The notes under the pieces: model-generated | What the model saw: only the letters and a program-made list of their open reading frames with translations | Database searches by the model: none | Told to the model about the DNA's origin: nothing | Program-made: the position numbers and the translations under genes | Assembly: GCF_037029465.1 (NCBI RefSeq) | Contig: NZ_JAYMEM010000003.1 | Span: 124,001-188,000, forward strand | DNA length: 64,000 nt | Direction of reading: 5' to 3' | Source of the DNA: Mesoflavibacter sp037029465 | Lineage (GTDB): Bacteria; Bacteroidota; Bacteroidia; Flavobacteriales; Flavobacteriaceae | In this document: one piece after another, positions 53,702 through 62,303 of the stretch | Layout: the number at the start of each line of letters is the position of its first letter | Numbering within the stretch: position 1 is the first letter of the stretch

Positions 53702-54709
53702 ATGCAAAGACGTTTAAAAGACTATCTTTTTATTAGCTTAAAAGGTGTTGCAATGGGCGCAGCAGATGCTGTACCTGGTGTTTCTGGTGGAACAATCGCT
53801 TTTATTTCTGGTATCTATGAAGAATTAGTAACTACAATAAGTAATGTTGATTTTTCTTTATTTAAAACATTAAAAAAAGAAGGGTTTTTCGCGTTTTGGA
53901 AACAATTAAACGGTAACTTTTTATTAGCGCTTTTAACTGGTATTATTATCAGTTTTATTTCTTTTATGCGCTTAGCAAAATTTCTTTTAGAAGAACATCC
54001 GGTATTGATTTGGTCGTTCTTTTTCGGGCTAATTATTGCAAGTATTTACTTTGTTGGTAAACAAATAAAAAAATGGTCACTTTCTACTGTAATTGCACTT
54101 ATTGCAGGTGCAGCAATTGCTTTTTACATTTCTAATTTACCATCTTTGGCTAGTAATACTAACTCTTACTTTTTATTTATAGCAGGTGCTATTGCTATTT
54201 GTGCCATGATTCTACCTGGTATTTCTGGTAGTTTTATTTTAGTAATTCTTGGTGCATATAAAACATTAAGTGATGCTTTTCATGATTTTGATATCAAAAA
54301 AATAGCCCTTTTTGCTTCTGGTGCAATTGTCGGTCTTTTATCCTTTAGTCGTGTTTTAAAATGGCTTTTTAAAAACTATCACAACCTAACATTAGCGCTA
54401 CTAACTGGTTTTATTTTAGGCTCTTTAAACAAAGTTTGGCCATATAAAGAAACCTTAAAAGTTATGGAAGACGCTTCAGGAAATATTATTGATTTTGAAA
54501 CCATTTCTAACTTTGGAACACTAGGTATCTACCAAAAATCTATTCAAGATTTTGATAGTTACAAAATGGTGATAGAACAAAGCATTTCACCTTCACATTA
54601 TGCCGAAATTAATCAAGTTAGCGCACAACTTCCTTTAGCTATAGGTTTAATGATTGCAGGATTTTTAACTATTTTTATACTAGAAAAAGTAGGAAACAAA
54701 CCAGAATAA
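53702..54709 (+). CDS. DUF368 family membrane transporter, copy 1
   Basis: The 335-residue polytopic protein has the DUF368 signature ADAVPGVSGGTIAFISGIYE at residues 19-38 and a second related stretch, MILPGISGSFILVILGAYK. This family was recently reported to move undecaprenyl phosphate back across the cytoplasmic membrane (PopT-type C55-P flippases). The two PGxSG hairpins match such an inverted repeat. The next gene is a paralogue whose ATG overlaps this stop (TAATG). Confidence 0.88.
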   Translation: MQRRLKDYLFISLKGVAMGAADAVPGVSGGTIAFISGIYEELVTTISNVDFSLFKTLKKEGFFAFWKQLNGNFLLALLTGIIISFISFMRLAKFLLEEHPVLIWSFFFGLIIASIYFVGKQIKKWSLSTVIALIAGAAIAFYISNLPSLASNTNSYFLFIAGAIAICAMILPGISGSFILVILGAYKTLSDAFHDFDIKKIALFASGAIVGLLSFSRVLKWLFKNYHNLTLALLTGFILGSLNKVWPYKETLKVMEDASGNIIDFETISNFGTLGIYQKSIQDFDSYKMVIEQSISPSHYAEINQVSAQLPLAIGLMIAGFLTIFILEKVGNKPE

Positions 54710-55725
54710 TGCAAAGTACCAGAACATTAAAAGACCGTATTTTTTTAGTTCTTAAAGGTTTAGGAATGGGCGCAGCAAATAAAGTGCCTGGCGTGTCTGG
54801 TGGTGTTGTTGCTTTTGTTGCAGGTTTTTATGAAGAGTTTATTTATTCGCTTCAAAAAGTTAATGTTAAGGCTTTTAAACTACTTTTTAATGGTCGGTTT
54901 AAGTCCTTTTACAACTATATAAACGGTCGTTTTTTGGGTCTTTTATTCTTAGGAATGGTTATTAGCTATTTTAGTGTTTCAAAAATTTTAGACTACTTAA
55001 TTACCCATTATCAACTTTATGTTTGGAGTGTATTTTTTGGGATGATTATTGGCTCTATTTACTACATAAGTAAAGATTTTAAAGACTGGAAACCTACAAC
55101 ATACTTAGCTTTAACTATTGGCGTTGCTATTGGATTAAGCATTAGCTTTTTAGATCCCGCAACTCAAAATGACAATTTATTATTTGTCTTTTTCTGCGGA
55201 ATTATAAGTGTATCTGGTATGACTTTACCTGGTTTTTCAGGATCCTTTATTTTGATACTTTTAGGTAATTACGTGTTGCTTTTAGTAGATTCAGTAAACG
55301 CTCTTTACGATACATTTACCGAGATTATTGTAGGCGATTTCAGCTTCACTTCAAATCTTGAACGTATAAGAATGCTTAAAGTTTTAGCAGTCTTTACGCT
55401 TGGTTCTGTTGTTGGATTAGTCACGTTTTCTCACGCATTAAACTATATTTTAAAACATTATAAAAGTGTAACTATCGCATCAATAATTGGCTTTATTGTT
55501 GGCTCTTTAGGAGTCGTTTGGCCTTTCAAAGAAACCATTTACAAAACCAGTAATAATACTTTTGTACTAGACTCTAGAGGAGAAAAAATCATCGAAAATT
55601 ACAAACGTTATTTACCAGAACTCACTCCTGAAACCTACTACGCTATTGCTTTTACCATTATCGGTATTGCAATAGTTTTAGCTTTAGAGCTTTATGGACA
55701 AAAAACAAGACAAGCCAATGCGTAA
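54709..55725 (+). CDS. DUF368 family membrane transporter, copy 2
   Basis: The 338-residue paralogue of the preceding gene keeps the signature NKVPGVSGGVVAFVAGFYEE near residue 23. It also keeps the second hairpin, SGMTLPGFSGSFILILLG, in the right place. Copy 2 differs from copy 1 across most of its length, so the duplication is old and both copies are under selection. Its start shares one base with copy 1's stop. If both are undecaprenyl-phosphate flippases they may act as a heterodimer or on different lipids; that is inference. The aroE start overlaps its end by 8 bases. Confidence 0.87.
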   Translation: MQSTRTLKDRIFLVLKGLGMGAANKVPGVSGGVVAFVAGFYEEFIYSLQKVNVKAFKLLFNGRFKSFYNYINGRFLGLLFLGMVISYFSVSKILDYLITHYQLYVWSVFFGMIIGSIYYISKDFKDWKPTTYLALTIGVAIGLSISFLDPATQNDNLLFVFFCGIISVSGMTLPGFSGSFILILLGNYVLLLVDSVNALYDTFTEIIVGDFSFTSNLERIRMLKVLAVFTLGSVVGLVTFSHALNYILKHYKSVTIASIIGFIVGSLGVVWPFKETIYKTSNNTFVLDSRGEKIIENYKRYLPELTPETYYAIAFTIIGIAIVLALELYGQKTRQANA

Positions 55726-56455
55726 ATTTGGACTAATAGGTCGAAATATCTCCTACTCTTTTTCTCAAAATTATTTTTCAATAAAATTTAAAGACGAAGA
55801 CATTACCGATGCTACATATGAAAATTTTGATATAGAAAATATTAACTTATTTAAAATCGAAATACTAAATCAAAATAACATCAAAGGTTTAAATGTAACT
55901 ATACCTTACAAAGAAGATATCATTCCATTTTTAGATAGTTTAGATAAAAAAGCTAAAAAAATAGGTGCTGTAAATACTATAAAAATTACAAAAAAAGGAA
56001 AAACAAAAGGTTATAATACCGATTGTTATGGTTTTAAAAAATCACTAAAACCTCATCTAAAAAAAAGACATAAAAAAGCGCTTATTTTAGGAACTGGCGG
56101 CGCAAGTAAAGCTATTGCTTTTGTTCTTAAAAAATTAGGAATTAAATATAGTTTTGTATCAAGAACATCTTCTAAACAAGCAGATTTCACCTATTCAGAA
56201 TTAACAGAAGACATCATAAACGACCACAAAATAATCATCAATTGTACGCCTGTTGGCACGTATCCAAACACCGATCATGCTCCAGATATTCCGTATAATT
56301 TCATTTCAAAAAAACATATTTTGTACGATTTAATTTACAATCCTTCAGAAACAACATTCCTTAAAAATGGAAAGCAAAAAGGTGCAAAAATCATTAATGG
56401 TTACGATATGTTGGTGTTTCAAGCAGAAAAAGCTTGGAAAATATGGAATAAATAG
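55718..56455 (+). CDS. aroE: Shikimate dehydrogenase
   Basis: AroE reduces 3-dehydroshikimate to shikimate with NADPH. The 245-residue protein starts MRKFGLIGRNISYSFS and has the catalytic Lys in LNVTIPYKED. The NADP-binding loop is LGTGGASKAIAF, and it has INCTPVGTYP. I use the ATG at 55718, where homologues usually start; an upstream ATG at 55694 is also in frame. It overlaps the DUF368 stop by 8 bases, so it belongs to the same operon. Confidence 0.93.
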   Translation: MRKFGLIGRNISYSFSQNYFSIKFKDEDITDATYENFDIENINLFKIEILNQNNIKGLNVTIPYKEDIIPFLDSLDKKAKKIGAVNTIKITKKGKTKGYNTDCYGFKKSLKPHLKKRHKKALILGTGGASKAIAFVLKKLGIKYSFVSRTSSKQADFTYSELTEDIINDHKIIINCTPVGTYPNTDHAPDIPYNFISKKHILYDLIYNPSETTFLKNGKQKGAKIINGYDMLVFQAEKAWKIWNK

Positions 56456-56532
56456 AGCTTAGCACACAATTTTGTTTGTAGTTTTTCAACTAGTTACTAT
56501 CTTTAAATTCTAAATTTTAAAACATTTTAAAG

Positions 56533-58425
56533 ATGTCAGAGCTAGATAACCTGCAAAACGCAGACGGAACGGAAGAAAAAAAAGAAACTGTACAACCAAC
56601 AACAGAAGACACTACAAACAATGAAGACGATAAAGTCTTAAATGAAATTGACGACTCTAACGCAGAAGATGCCGAAGATGAAGGCAATAAAGACAGACAT
56701 AATATTGAAGAAAAAGATTATGAGTCTTTAAACATGGAGCAATTGGTTATAGAACTTGAGCGTTTAGTTAAAAACGAAAAAGTTCAAGCCATCAGCAAAC
56801 ACGTTAATGCTTTAAAACACGAGTTTGATAAGCAATTTCATGACTTACTTGAAGAAAAGAAAGAAGAGTTTTTAAGTAATGGCGGTGTAGAGATGGACTT
56901 TAGATACAACTCGCCGTTACAACGTAGCTTTAGAGACACTTATAAAGATTATAAGCAACGCTTAACTGCACACTACAAAAATTTAGAAAAAAACTTAAAG
57001 CAAAATCTTAACAATAGATTAGAAATTATTGAGCAAATAAAGGCACTTACCGAAGATGCTGAAGACTCAATGAGCACTAAATACAAGTCTTTTAAAGATT
57101 TACAAGACCAATGGAGAAATGCTGGTCCAATACCAAGAGACAAGTATAACAACGCATGGAATAGCTACCATTTTAATGTAGAGCGTTTTTATGATTTATT
57201 ACACTTAGATCGTGATTTACGCGACAAAGATTTTGAGCACAATTTAGAGCTAAAAACAAAAATCATAGAGCAAGCAGAAGATTTAGCTAAAGACAATAAT
57301 ATAAACAGAGCCTTTAGAGAACTTCAAAATCTACATAAAATTTGGAAAGAAGAACTTGGTCCTGTTGCAAGAGAACACAGAGAACCAATCTGGGAACGTT
57401 TTAAAGAAGCCACAAAAAAAATTAATGACAGAAGACAAGATTACTTTAAAGGATTAGATGAGCTTTACGAGCAAAACCTTGTAAACAAACAAGCCATTAT
57501 CGAAAAAATTGCTCAAATTTCTTCAGAAAACATTAATTCTCATAAAGGTTGGCAAAATAAAATTAAAGAAGTTGAAGCGTTAAGAGAAGAGTTTTTTAAA
57601 GCTGGAAAAGTACCTATTAAAGTGAATGAAGCTACTTGGGCTAAATTTAAAGATGTGGTACGTTCTTTCAATCGTAAGAAAAATCAATTTTATAAAGATT
57701 TAAAAAAGGAACAATACGTTAATCTTGAAAAAAAGCAAGAATTAGTAAAAATTGCCGAAGAAAATAAAGACAATGACGATTTTGAAGCTACAACACCTTT
57801 AATGAAAAGAATCCAATTAGATTGGAAACAAATTGGACACGTTCCAAGAAAAGATAGTGACAAAATCTGGAAGCAATTCAAAAAAGCTTGCAACCATTAT
57901 TTTGACAGATTAAAAGATCAACGCAATGCAGCTACAGCTGAAGAAGAACAAGCTTTTAAAGAAAAAGAAACTTTATTAGCTCAGGTTAAAGAATTGAAAC
58001 TTTCTGGAGAGCAAAAAGAAGATTTAGCGACTATAAAAGAACAAATTAATAAGTGGAAAAACATTGGTCGTGTACCAAGAAATAAAAGACATATTGAAGG
58101 TGACTTTAATAATACTTTAGATGGTTTATTTAAAAACTTAGACTTAAATAAATCTGAAGCTGAAATGATAAAATTTGAAAACAAACTTCAAGATTTATCA
58201 TCTACAGATAATCAAAGAGATTTAGATAATGAGCGTTTTTACATTCAGAAAAAAGTAGATGAAATTAAAGGCGAAATTAATCAGTTAGAAAATAACCTTC
58301 AGTTTTTTACTAATGTTAAATCTGATAATCCTTTAGTAAAAGAAGTACATAAAAACATTAAAAAACACAAAGAAGAGTTAGCACTTTGGAAAACCAAACT
58401 TAAAAAAATTAAGTCTCTGTATTAA
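56533..58425 (+). CDS. DUF349 repeat protein
   Basis: The 630-residue acidic protein has five DUF349 repeats between about residues 190 and 530, each with a Trp-containing box of the form W---G-(I/V)P(R): WRNAGPIPR, LGPVAR, GKVPIK, WKQIGHVPR and WKNIGRVPR. The N-terminal 70 residues are acidic and low in complexity. The rest is predicted to be long alpha-helices and coiled coil. The family is widespread but its biochemical role is unknown. It is the last main gene of the DUF368-aroE operon; a tiny membrane ORF overlaps its stop. Confidence 0.88.
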   Translation: MSELDNLQNADGTEEKKETVQPTTEDTTNNEDDKVLNEIDDSNAEDAEDEGNKDRHNIEEKDYESLNMEQLVIELERLVKNEKVQAISKHVNALKHEFDKQFHDLLEEKKEEFLSNGGVEMDFRYNSPLQRSFRDTYKDYKQRLTAHYKNLEKNLKQNLNNRLEIIEQIKALTEDAEDSMSTKYKSFKDLQDQWRNAGPIPRDKYNNAWNSYHFNVERFYDLLHLDRDLRDKDFEHNLELKTKIIEQAEDLAKDNNINRAFRELQNLHKIWKEELGPVAREHREPIWERFKEATKKINDRRQDYFKGLDELYEQNLVNKQAIIEKIAQISSENINSHKGWQNKIKEVEALREEFFKAGKVPIKVNEATWAKFKDVVRSFNRKKNQFYKDLKKEQYVNLEKKQELVKIAEENKDNDDFEATTPLMKRIQLDWKQIGHVPRKDSDKIWKQFKKACNHYFDRLKDQRNAATAEEEQAFKEKETLLAQVKELKLSGEQKEDLATIKEQINKWKNIGRVPRNKRHIEGDFNNTLDGLFKNLDLNKSEAEMIKFENKLQDLSSTDNQRDLDNERFYIQKKVDEIKGEINQLENNLQFFTNVKSDNPLVKEVHKNIKKHKEELALWKTKLKKIKSLY

Positions 58426-58553
58426 TGAAAGATAACGATTGGTGGGATAATCTTATTAACTATATAAAGTTTAAAAACTTTTTTGCTTTAATAGTTTTAG
58501 GTATTCTACTTATAGCATTAATCATTAAAATCATTATTGAAAACATATCCTAA
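58425..58553 (+). CDS. 42-residue single-span membrane protein
   Basis: The ATG shares a base with the DUF349 stop (TAATG). The ORF encodes MKDNDWWDNLINYIKF, then a hydrophobic helix (NFFALIVLGILLIALIIKII) and a short end. It is followed at once by a strong terminator. Coupled start, one clean membrane helix and position suggest a real micro-protein, but no homologue can be named. Confidence 0.5.
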   Translation: MKDNDWWDNLINYIKFKNFFALIVLGILLIALIIKIIIENIS

Positions 58554-58562
58554 TAAAAAACC

Positions 58563-58592
58563 AAACCCTATTTCTGGTAAGAAATAGGGTTT
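58563..58592. terminator. Terminator of DUF368-aroE-DUF349 operon
   Basis: AAACCCTATTTCT pairs perfectly with AGAAATAGGGTTT around GGTA, 10 bases after the small ORF's stop. Confidence 0.8.
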
Positions 58593-58795
58593 TGGCTCCT
58601 AACTAAACTAACCAATTATTTCTCTTCGCTTACAAGAAATAATTCTATTTTCTATGACACCTAATATGATGTATGCTATTAATCAACTTTATTCTATAAA
58701 AGGAAAGATTAAATGTCATATGCCTTATATACGTTAGTTAAATAGCTTTGGACGTTTTAAAACTGAAAAAAAATAAATTTTCACATTTTTTAACA

Positions 58796-58832
58796 AAAAA
58801 CCATTGTAAAAGCAATGTATACAATGGTTTTT
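58796..58832. terminator. Terminator near mazG
   Basis: AAAAACCATTGTA pairs perfectly with TACAATGGTTTTT. It lies about 40 bases beyond the mazG stop and can act for the minus strand. Confidence 0.75.
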
Positions 58833-58870
58833 AAATTATAATAATTGAAAAAATCAGTAGATTTTTCCAA

Positions 58871-59644
58871 TTACAGTTTTTTGGCTTCTTCCCAAAAAAC
58901 ATCCATTTCAGCAAGTGTCATATCTTTTAAGTCTTTATTTAAAGATTTTGCTTTTTCTTCTAAATACATAAAACGTTTTGAGAATTTTTTATTAGTACGT
59001 TCTAATGCGTTTTCTGGATTAATTTTCAAGAACCTTGCATAATTTACCATAGAAAAAAGTACATCTCCAAATTCGCTTTCCATAGCGTCTTTGTTTCCTT
59101 TTTGTACTTCTTCTTTAAATTCAGATAACTCCTCTTCCACTTTCTCCCAAACTTGTTCTGGTTGTTCCCAATCAAAACCAACACCAGCTACTTTATCTTG
59201 TATTCTATTTGCTTTTACAAGTGCTGGTAAGCTATTTGGCACGCCTTCTAAAACACTTTTTTTACCTTCTTTTAGTTTAAGGTTTTCCCAATTTCTTTTT
59301 ACATCGTCTTCATTTTCAACTTTTACATCTCCGTAAATATGCGGATGTCTGTGTATTAGTTTTTCGCAAACTGTATTTAATACATCTGCTATATCAAAAT
59401 CGTTTGTTTCGCTACCAATTTTTGCATAAAAAACCAAGTGAAGCATTAGGTCTCCTAGTTCCTTTTTTACTTCTTCTAAATCGTTATCCAAAATAGCATC
59501 ACCAAGCTCGTAAGTTTCTTCTATAGTTAGATGACGTAGGGTTTGCATGGTTTGTTTTTTATCCCATGGACATTGCTCGCGTAACTCATTCATAATGGTT
59601 AATAAACGGTCAAATGCTTTTAATTGGTCTGCTCTGCTATTCAT
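58871..59644 (-). CDS. mazG: Nucleoside triphosphate pyrophosphohydrolase MazG
   Basis: MazG hydrolyses NTPs to NMP and pyrophosphate and in E. coli also lowers ppGpp. The 257-residue protein has two tandem all-alpha MazG domains with the EExxE-type acidic sites (EETYELGDAI then KKELGDLML, and the second LGDVLF-like GDVLFSMVNYARFL). Length and two-domain layout match E. coli MazG (263). It lies on the minus strand and ends near a terminator. Confidence 0.94.
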   Translation of the reverse strand: MNSRADQLKAFDRLLTIMNELREQCPWDKKQTMQTLRHLTIEETYELGDAILDNDLEEVKKELGDLMLHLVFYAKIGSETNDFDIADVLNTVCEKLIHRHPHIYGDVKVENEDDVKRNWENLKLKEGKKSVLEGVPNSLPALVKANRIQDKVAGVGFDWEQPEQVWEKVEEELSEFKEEVQKGNKDAMESEFGDVLFSMVNYARFLKINPENALERTNKKFSKRFMYLEEKAKSLNKDLKDMTLAEMDVFWEEAKKL

Positions 59645-59701
59645 AAAAAAAGATGTTTTGGTAAAAGTACAATGATTTATTTATGCTTAAAACATTGGCA
59701 C

Positions 59702-59729
59702 AAAAAAATCCAGCGTTTAGGCTGGATTT
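59702..59729 (-). terminator. Terminator of DUF5606-def-ruvX cluster
   Basis: In the minus direction AAATCCAGC pairs with GCTGGATTT, followed by a T-run, 24 bases beyond the DUF5606 stop. Confidence 0.75.
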
Positions 59730-59752
59730 GATATATTGTTTAAAGAAAAATG

Positions 59753-60172
59753 TTATTCTTCTTCATCGTTAGATGATGATTCTTCATCTAAATTTAAAAG
59801 GTCATTTTTAACTAGCAAGTTGTACCACTGAATGACTTTTTTTATATCACTAACGTATACTCTATCTTCATCATAATCTGGTAAAACTTCAAAAAAGTAC
59901 TCTTCTAACTTATCTTTAGAGTCTTTGTGACTTACAGCTGTTTCTTTACCATTTTCTTTCTCACTAATTTTTCTAAAAACATCTGCTAAAGGCACTTCTT
60001 CTGTTAAAGTGTAAATTGCTATCTCGCTTAATACACTAACATTTTGTTGAATACCAATAGCTAATCTTTTTTGATCTATTAAAGATTCTGCTATAAAGCC
60101 TGTTCTTGTTTGAGTTACTAATTTGTATAATCCAGGTTTTCCTGAAATTGCTAAAACTTTTTCTAAAGCCAT
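59753..60172 (-). CDS. DUF5606 domain protein
   Basis: The 139-residue protein starts MALEKVLAISGKPGLYKLVT and has a beta-rich N-terminal half. An acidic end (LDEESSSNDEEE) matches the Bacteroidota family DUF5606. It is the last of three same-strand genes (ruvX, def, DUF5606). It has no signal peptide or known motif, and its function is not known. Confidence 0.8.
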   Translation of the reverse strand: MALEKVLAISGKPGLYKLVTQTRTGFIAESLIDQKRLAIGIQQNVSVLSEIAIYTLTEEVPLADVFRKISEKENGKETAVSHKDSKDKLEEYFFEVLPDYDEDRVYVSDIKKVIQWYNLLVKNDLLNLDEESSSNDEEE

Positions 60173-60227
60173 AAATTTATTTTTAAAGGTCGCAAATATC
60201 TAATCTTACATTGGGTTTTCCAAACGT

Positions 60228-60818
60228 TTAACGTTTCTTTTTCATTAAAGGAAACTTCATACGATAGTCTACATTTATTTTTCCTTTAGAGATATTTGCT
60301 AGTTTTCCTTTTATTAAACGTTTTTTAAGTGGTGATAGTTTATCGGTAAATAAAACACCTTCTATATGGTCATATTCATGCTGAAAAACACGTGCTGCAA
60401 GACCTGATAATTCTTCTGTATGTGTATTAAAATCTTGATCTTGATACTGTATTTTTATATTTGGCTGTCTAAACACATCTTCTCTTACGTCTGGTATACT
60501 TAAACAACCTTCGTTAAATGCCCATTCGTCTCCAGATTCCTCTAAAATAACTGGGTTTATAAATACACGTTTAAAATTTTTTAAAGTTTCTTGCTCGTCT
60601 GTTTCTAAAAATTCATCTTCAGCAAATGGTGATGCATCTACTATAAAAAGCCTAATAGACAACCCTATTTGAGGTGCTGCAAGACCAACACCGTATGCAC
60701 CGTACATGGTTTCAAACATGTTATCTATTAACGTGTCAAGATTTGGATAATCTTTAGTTATTTCTTTGGCTTGCTTTTTTAAAACGGGATCACCGTAAGC
60801 AACTATAGGTAGTATCAT
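60228..60818 (-). CDS. def: Peptide deformylase
   Basis: Peptide deformylase removes the N-formyl group from nascent proteins. All three motifs are present: GVGLAAPQIG, EGCLSIP with metal ligand C105, and H147-E-Y-D-H151 (QHEYDH). The 196-residue length is typical for a type 1 Fe/Zn enzyme. It lies between ruvX (6 bases upstream) and DUF5606 (55 bases downstream), likely in one transcript. Confidence 0.96.
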   Translation of the reverse strand: MILPIVAYGDPVLKKQAKEITKDYPNLDTLIDNMFETMYGAYGVGLAAPQIGLSIRLFIVDASPFAEDEFLETDEQETLKNFKRVFINPVILEESGDEWAFNEGCLSIPDVREDVFRQPNIKIQYQDQDFNTHTEELSGLAARVFQHEYDHIEGVLFTDKLSPLKKRLIKGKLANISKGKINVDYRMKFPLMKKKR

Positions 60819-60824
60819 AAATTC

Positions 60825-61235
60825 TTATTTATTATAAAGGTAACTTTGAAGGATAATAGTTGCACTAACCTCATCCAACAACGCTTTGTTTTGTCTTTGT
60901 TTTTTCTTTAATCCACTATCAATTAAGGTTTGAGCTGCCATTTTAGAGGTAAAACGCTCGTCTACTCTTTCAATAGGAATATTTGGAAATGTAGATCTTA
61001 GTTTAGAAATAAATGGTTTTATTAAAACTTCACTTTCGCTTGCTGTATTATCCATTTGCTTTGGCTCTCCTACTAAAAAAAGCTCTACATTTTCTTTTTC
61101 TGTATATGTTTTTAAATAGCCTAAAAGCTCGTTTGTAGCTACAGTGGCTAATCCAGAAGCGATTATTTGCATATCGTCTGTTACTGCTAATCCAGTTCTT
61201 ACTTTACCGTAATCTATTGCTAATATTTGAGCCAT
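60825..61235 (-). CDS. ruvX: RuvX/YqgF family putative resolvase
   Basis: This 136-residue RNase H-fold protein has LAIDYGKVRTGLAVTD at the N-terminus, VDERFTSKMA and a late DEVSA motif. The family was first proposed to resolve Holliday junctions but in E. coli acts in 16S rRNA processing (YqgF). The length matches. A -7 box (TAAATTTG) lies 14 bases upstream, and dapD is divergent. Confidence 0.93.
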   Translation of the reverse strand: MAQILAIDYGKVRTGLAVTDDMQIIASGLATVATNELLGYLKTYTEKENVELFLVGEPKQMDNTASESEVLIKPFISKLRSTFPNIPIERVDERFTSKMAAQTLIDSGLKKKQRQNKALLDEVSATIILQSYLYNK

Positions 61236-61249
61236 TTTAAAATTTTATG

Positions 61250-61257
61250 CAAATTTA
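61250..61257 (-). promoter_or_regulatory. Candidate -7 box for ruvX
   Basis: The minus strand reads TAAATTTG, matching TAnnTTTG, 14 bases before the ruvX start. The spacing to ATG is short. Confidence 0.4.
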
Positions 61258-61311
61258 TGGTTTTATAGATTAACACCTTAAATATTATGCCATATTTTAA
61301 TTTATAGGAAT

Positions 61312-61319
61312 TATATTTG
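61312..61319 (+). promoter_or_regulatory. Candidate -7 box for dapD
   Basis: TATATTTG matches TAnnTTTG. It ends exactly where structured element C begins, so the transcript would start just inside the element and carry nearly all of it as a leader. Confidence 0.5.
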
Positions 61320-61405
61320 CGTGAAGGATTGCAACGACATCCTTTTTTTGCTGCCACATATGGCAAAAAAAGATATAGTGGAATGCCTGACCTTTAGGGC
61401 ACGCC
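61319..61405 (+). repeat. Dispersed structured element, copy C (dapD leader)
   Basis: The ends GCGTG/CACGC and AAGG/CCTT pair, with changes in both strands compared with copies A and B, so the pairing is kept. The middle forms a hairpin with arms CTTTTTTTGC and GCAAAAAAAG. It ends 6 bases before the dapD ATG at 61412. Confidence 0.75.
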
Positions 61406-61411
61406 AAAAAA

Positions 61412-62242
61412 ATGAAATTACAAAAAATGAAAGATTTACAACAAACTATTGAAACTGCTTGGGATAACCGAGATCTTTTAACAGAAACAACAACTATTGA
61501 AGCAATTAGAAAAGTGATAGCGCTTTTAGATGAAGGTTCACTTCGTGTTGCTGAACCAACAAAAGATGGTTGGCAGGTTAATGAATGGGTAAAAAAAGCG
61601 GTTGTACTTTACTTCCCGATACAAAAAATGGAAACTTTAGAAGTTGGTATTTTTGAATACCACGATAAAATCCCATTAAAAACTGGTTACAAAGAAAAAG
61701 GAATTAGGGTTGTACCTCATGCTGTGGCACGTCACGGAGCATACATTTCTGCAGGTACTATTTTAATGCCTAGTTATGTAAATATTGGTGCTTATGTAGA
61801 CGAAGGTACTATGGTTGATACTTGGGCTACTGTTGGTAGTTGTGCGCAGATTGGTAAAAACGTACACCTTTCTGGTGGTGTTGGTATTGGTGGTGTCTTA
61901 GAGCCATTACAAGCCGCTCCTGTAATTATTGAAGATGGTGCTTTTATAGGCAGTAGATGTATTGTTGTTGAAGGTGTTAGAGTTGGTAAAGAAGCTGTAT
62001 TAGGTGCAAATGTTGTTTTAACAATGAGTACAAAAATTATTGATGTTACTGGAGATGAACCTGTTGAAATGAAAGGTTATGTACCAGAACGTTCTGTTGT
62101 GATTCCTGGTAGTTATACTAAAGAATTTGCTGCAGGAAGTTACAACGTACCTTGTGCATTAATAATTGGTAAACGTAAAGAAAGTACCAACAAAAAAACA
62201 TCGCTTAACGATGCGTTACGCGAATATGATGTGGCTGTTTAA
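61412..62242 (+). CDS. dapD: Tetrahydrodipicolinate N-succinyltransferase
   Basis: DapD adds succinyl-CoA to tetrahydrodipicolinate in the lysine/meso-DAP pathway. The 276-residue protein has a left-handed beta-helix of hexapeptide repeats (AYVDEGTMVDTWATVG, HLSGGVGIGGVLEPLQ). It has the C-terminal end found in proteobacterial-type DapD (E. coli 274). The ATG at 61412 follows the structured element; a second ATG at 61427 is also possible. A perfect-palindrome terminator ends the gene. Confidence 0.95.
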   Translation: MKLQKMKDLQQTIETAWDNRDLLTETTTIEAIRKVIALLDEGSLRVAEPTKDGWQVNEWVKKAVVLYFPIQKMETLEVGIFEYHDKIPLKTGYKEKGIRVVPHAVARHGAYISAGTILMPSYVNIGAYVDEGTMVDTWATVGSCAQIGKNVHLSGGVGIGGVLEPLQAAPVIIEDGAFIGSRCIVVEGVRVGKEAVLGANVVLTMSTKIIDVTGDEPVEMKGYVPERSVVIPGSYTKEFAAGSYNVPCALIIGKRKESTNKKTSLNDALREYDVAV

Positions 62243-62267
62243 ACAAAAGTTACATAGCAAAATGAAT

Positions 62268-62302
62268 AAAAAAATCCTAAACTTTAAAGTTTAGGATTTT
62301 TT
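62268..62302. terminator. Bidirectional terminator of dapD and Kdo-kinase-like gene
   Basis: AATCCTAAACTTT and AAAGTTTAGGATT form a perfect palindrome with A- and T-runs at either end, so it serves both convergent genes. Confidence 0.85.
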
Positions 62303-62303
62303 A

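Larger units (their letters stand above)
58554..58870. other. 317-base gap with two terminators
   Basis: The convergent gap between the DUF349 operon and mazG holds a hairpin at 58563-58592 and another at 58796-58832. Between them lie about 200 AT-rich bases in which I see no supported gene. Confidence 0.5.

Noticed and set aside
61260..61411. Element C as a lysine riboswitch for dapD
   Set aside because: Its sequence does not show lysine-riboswitch features that I can see, and the same element lies near unrelated genes in other orientations.
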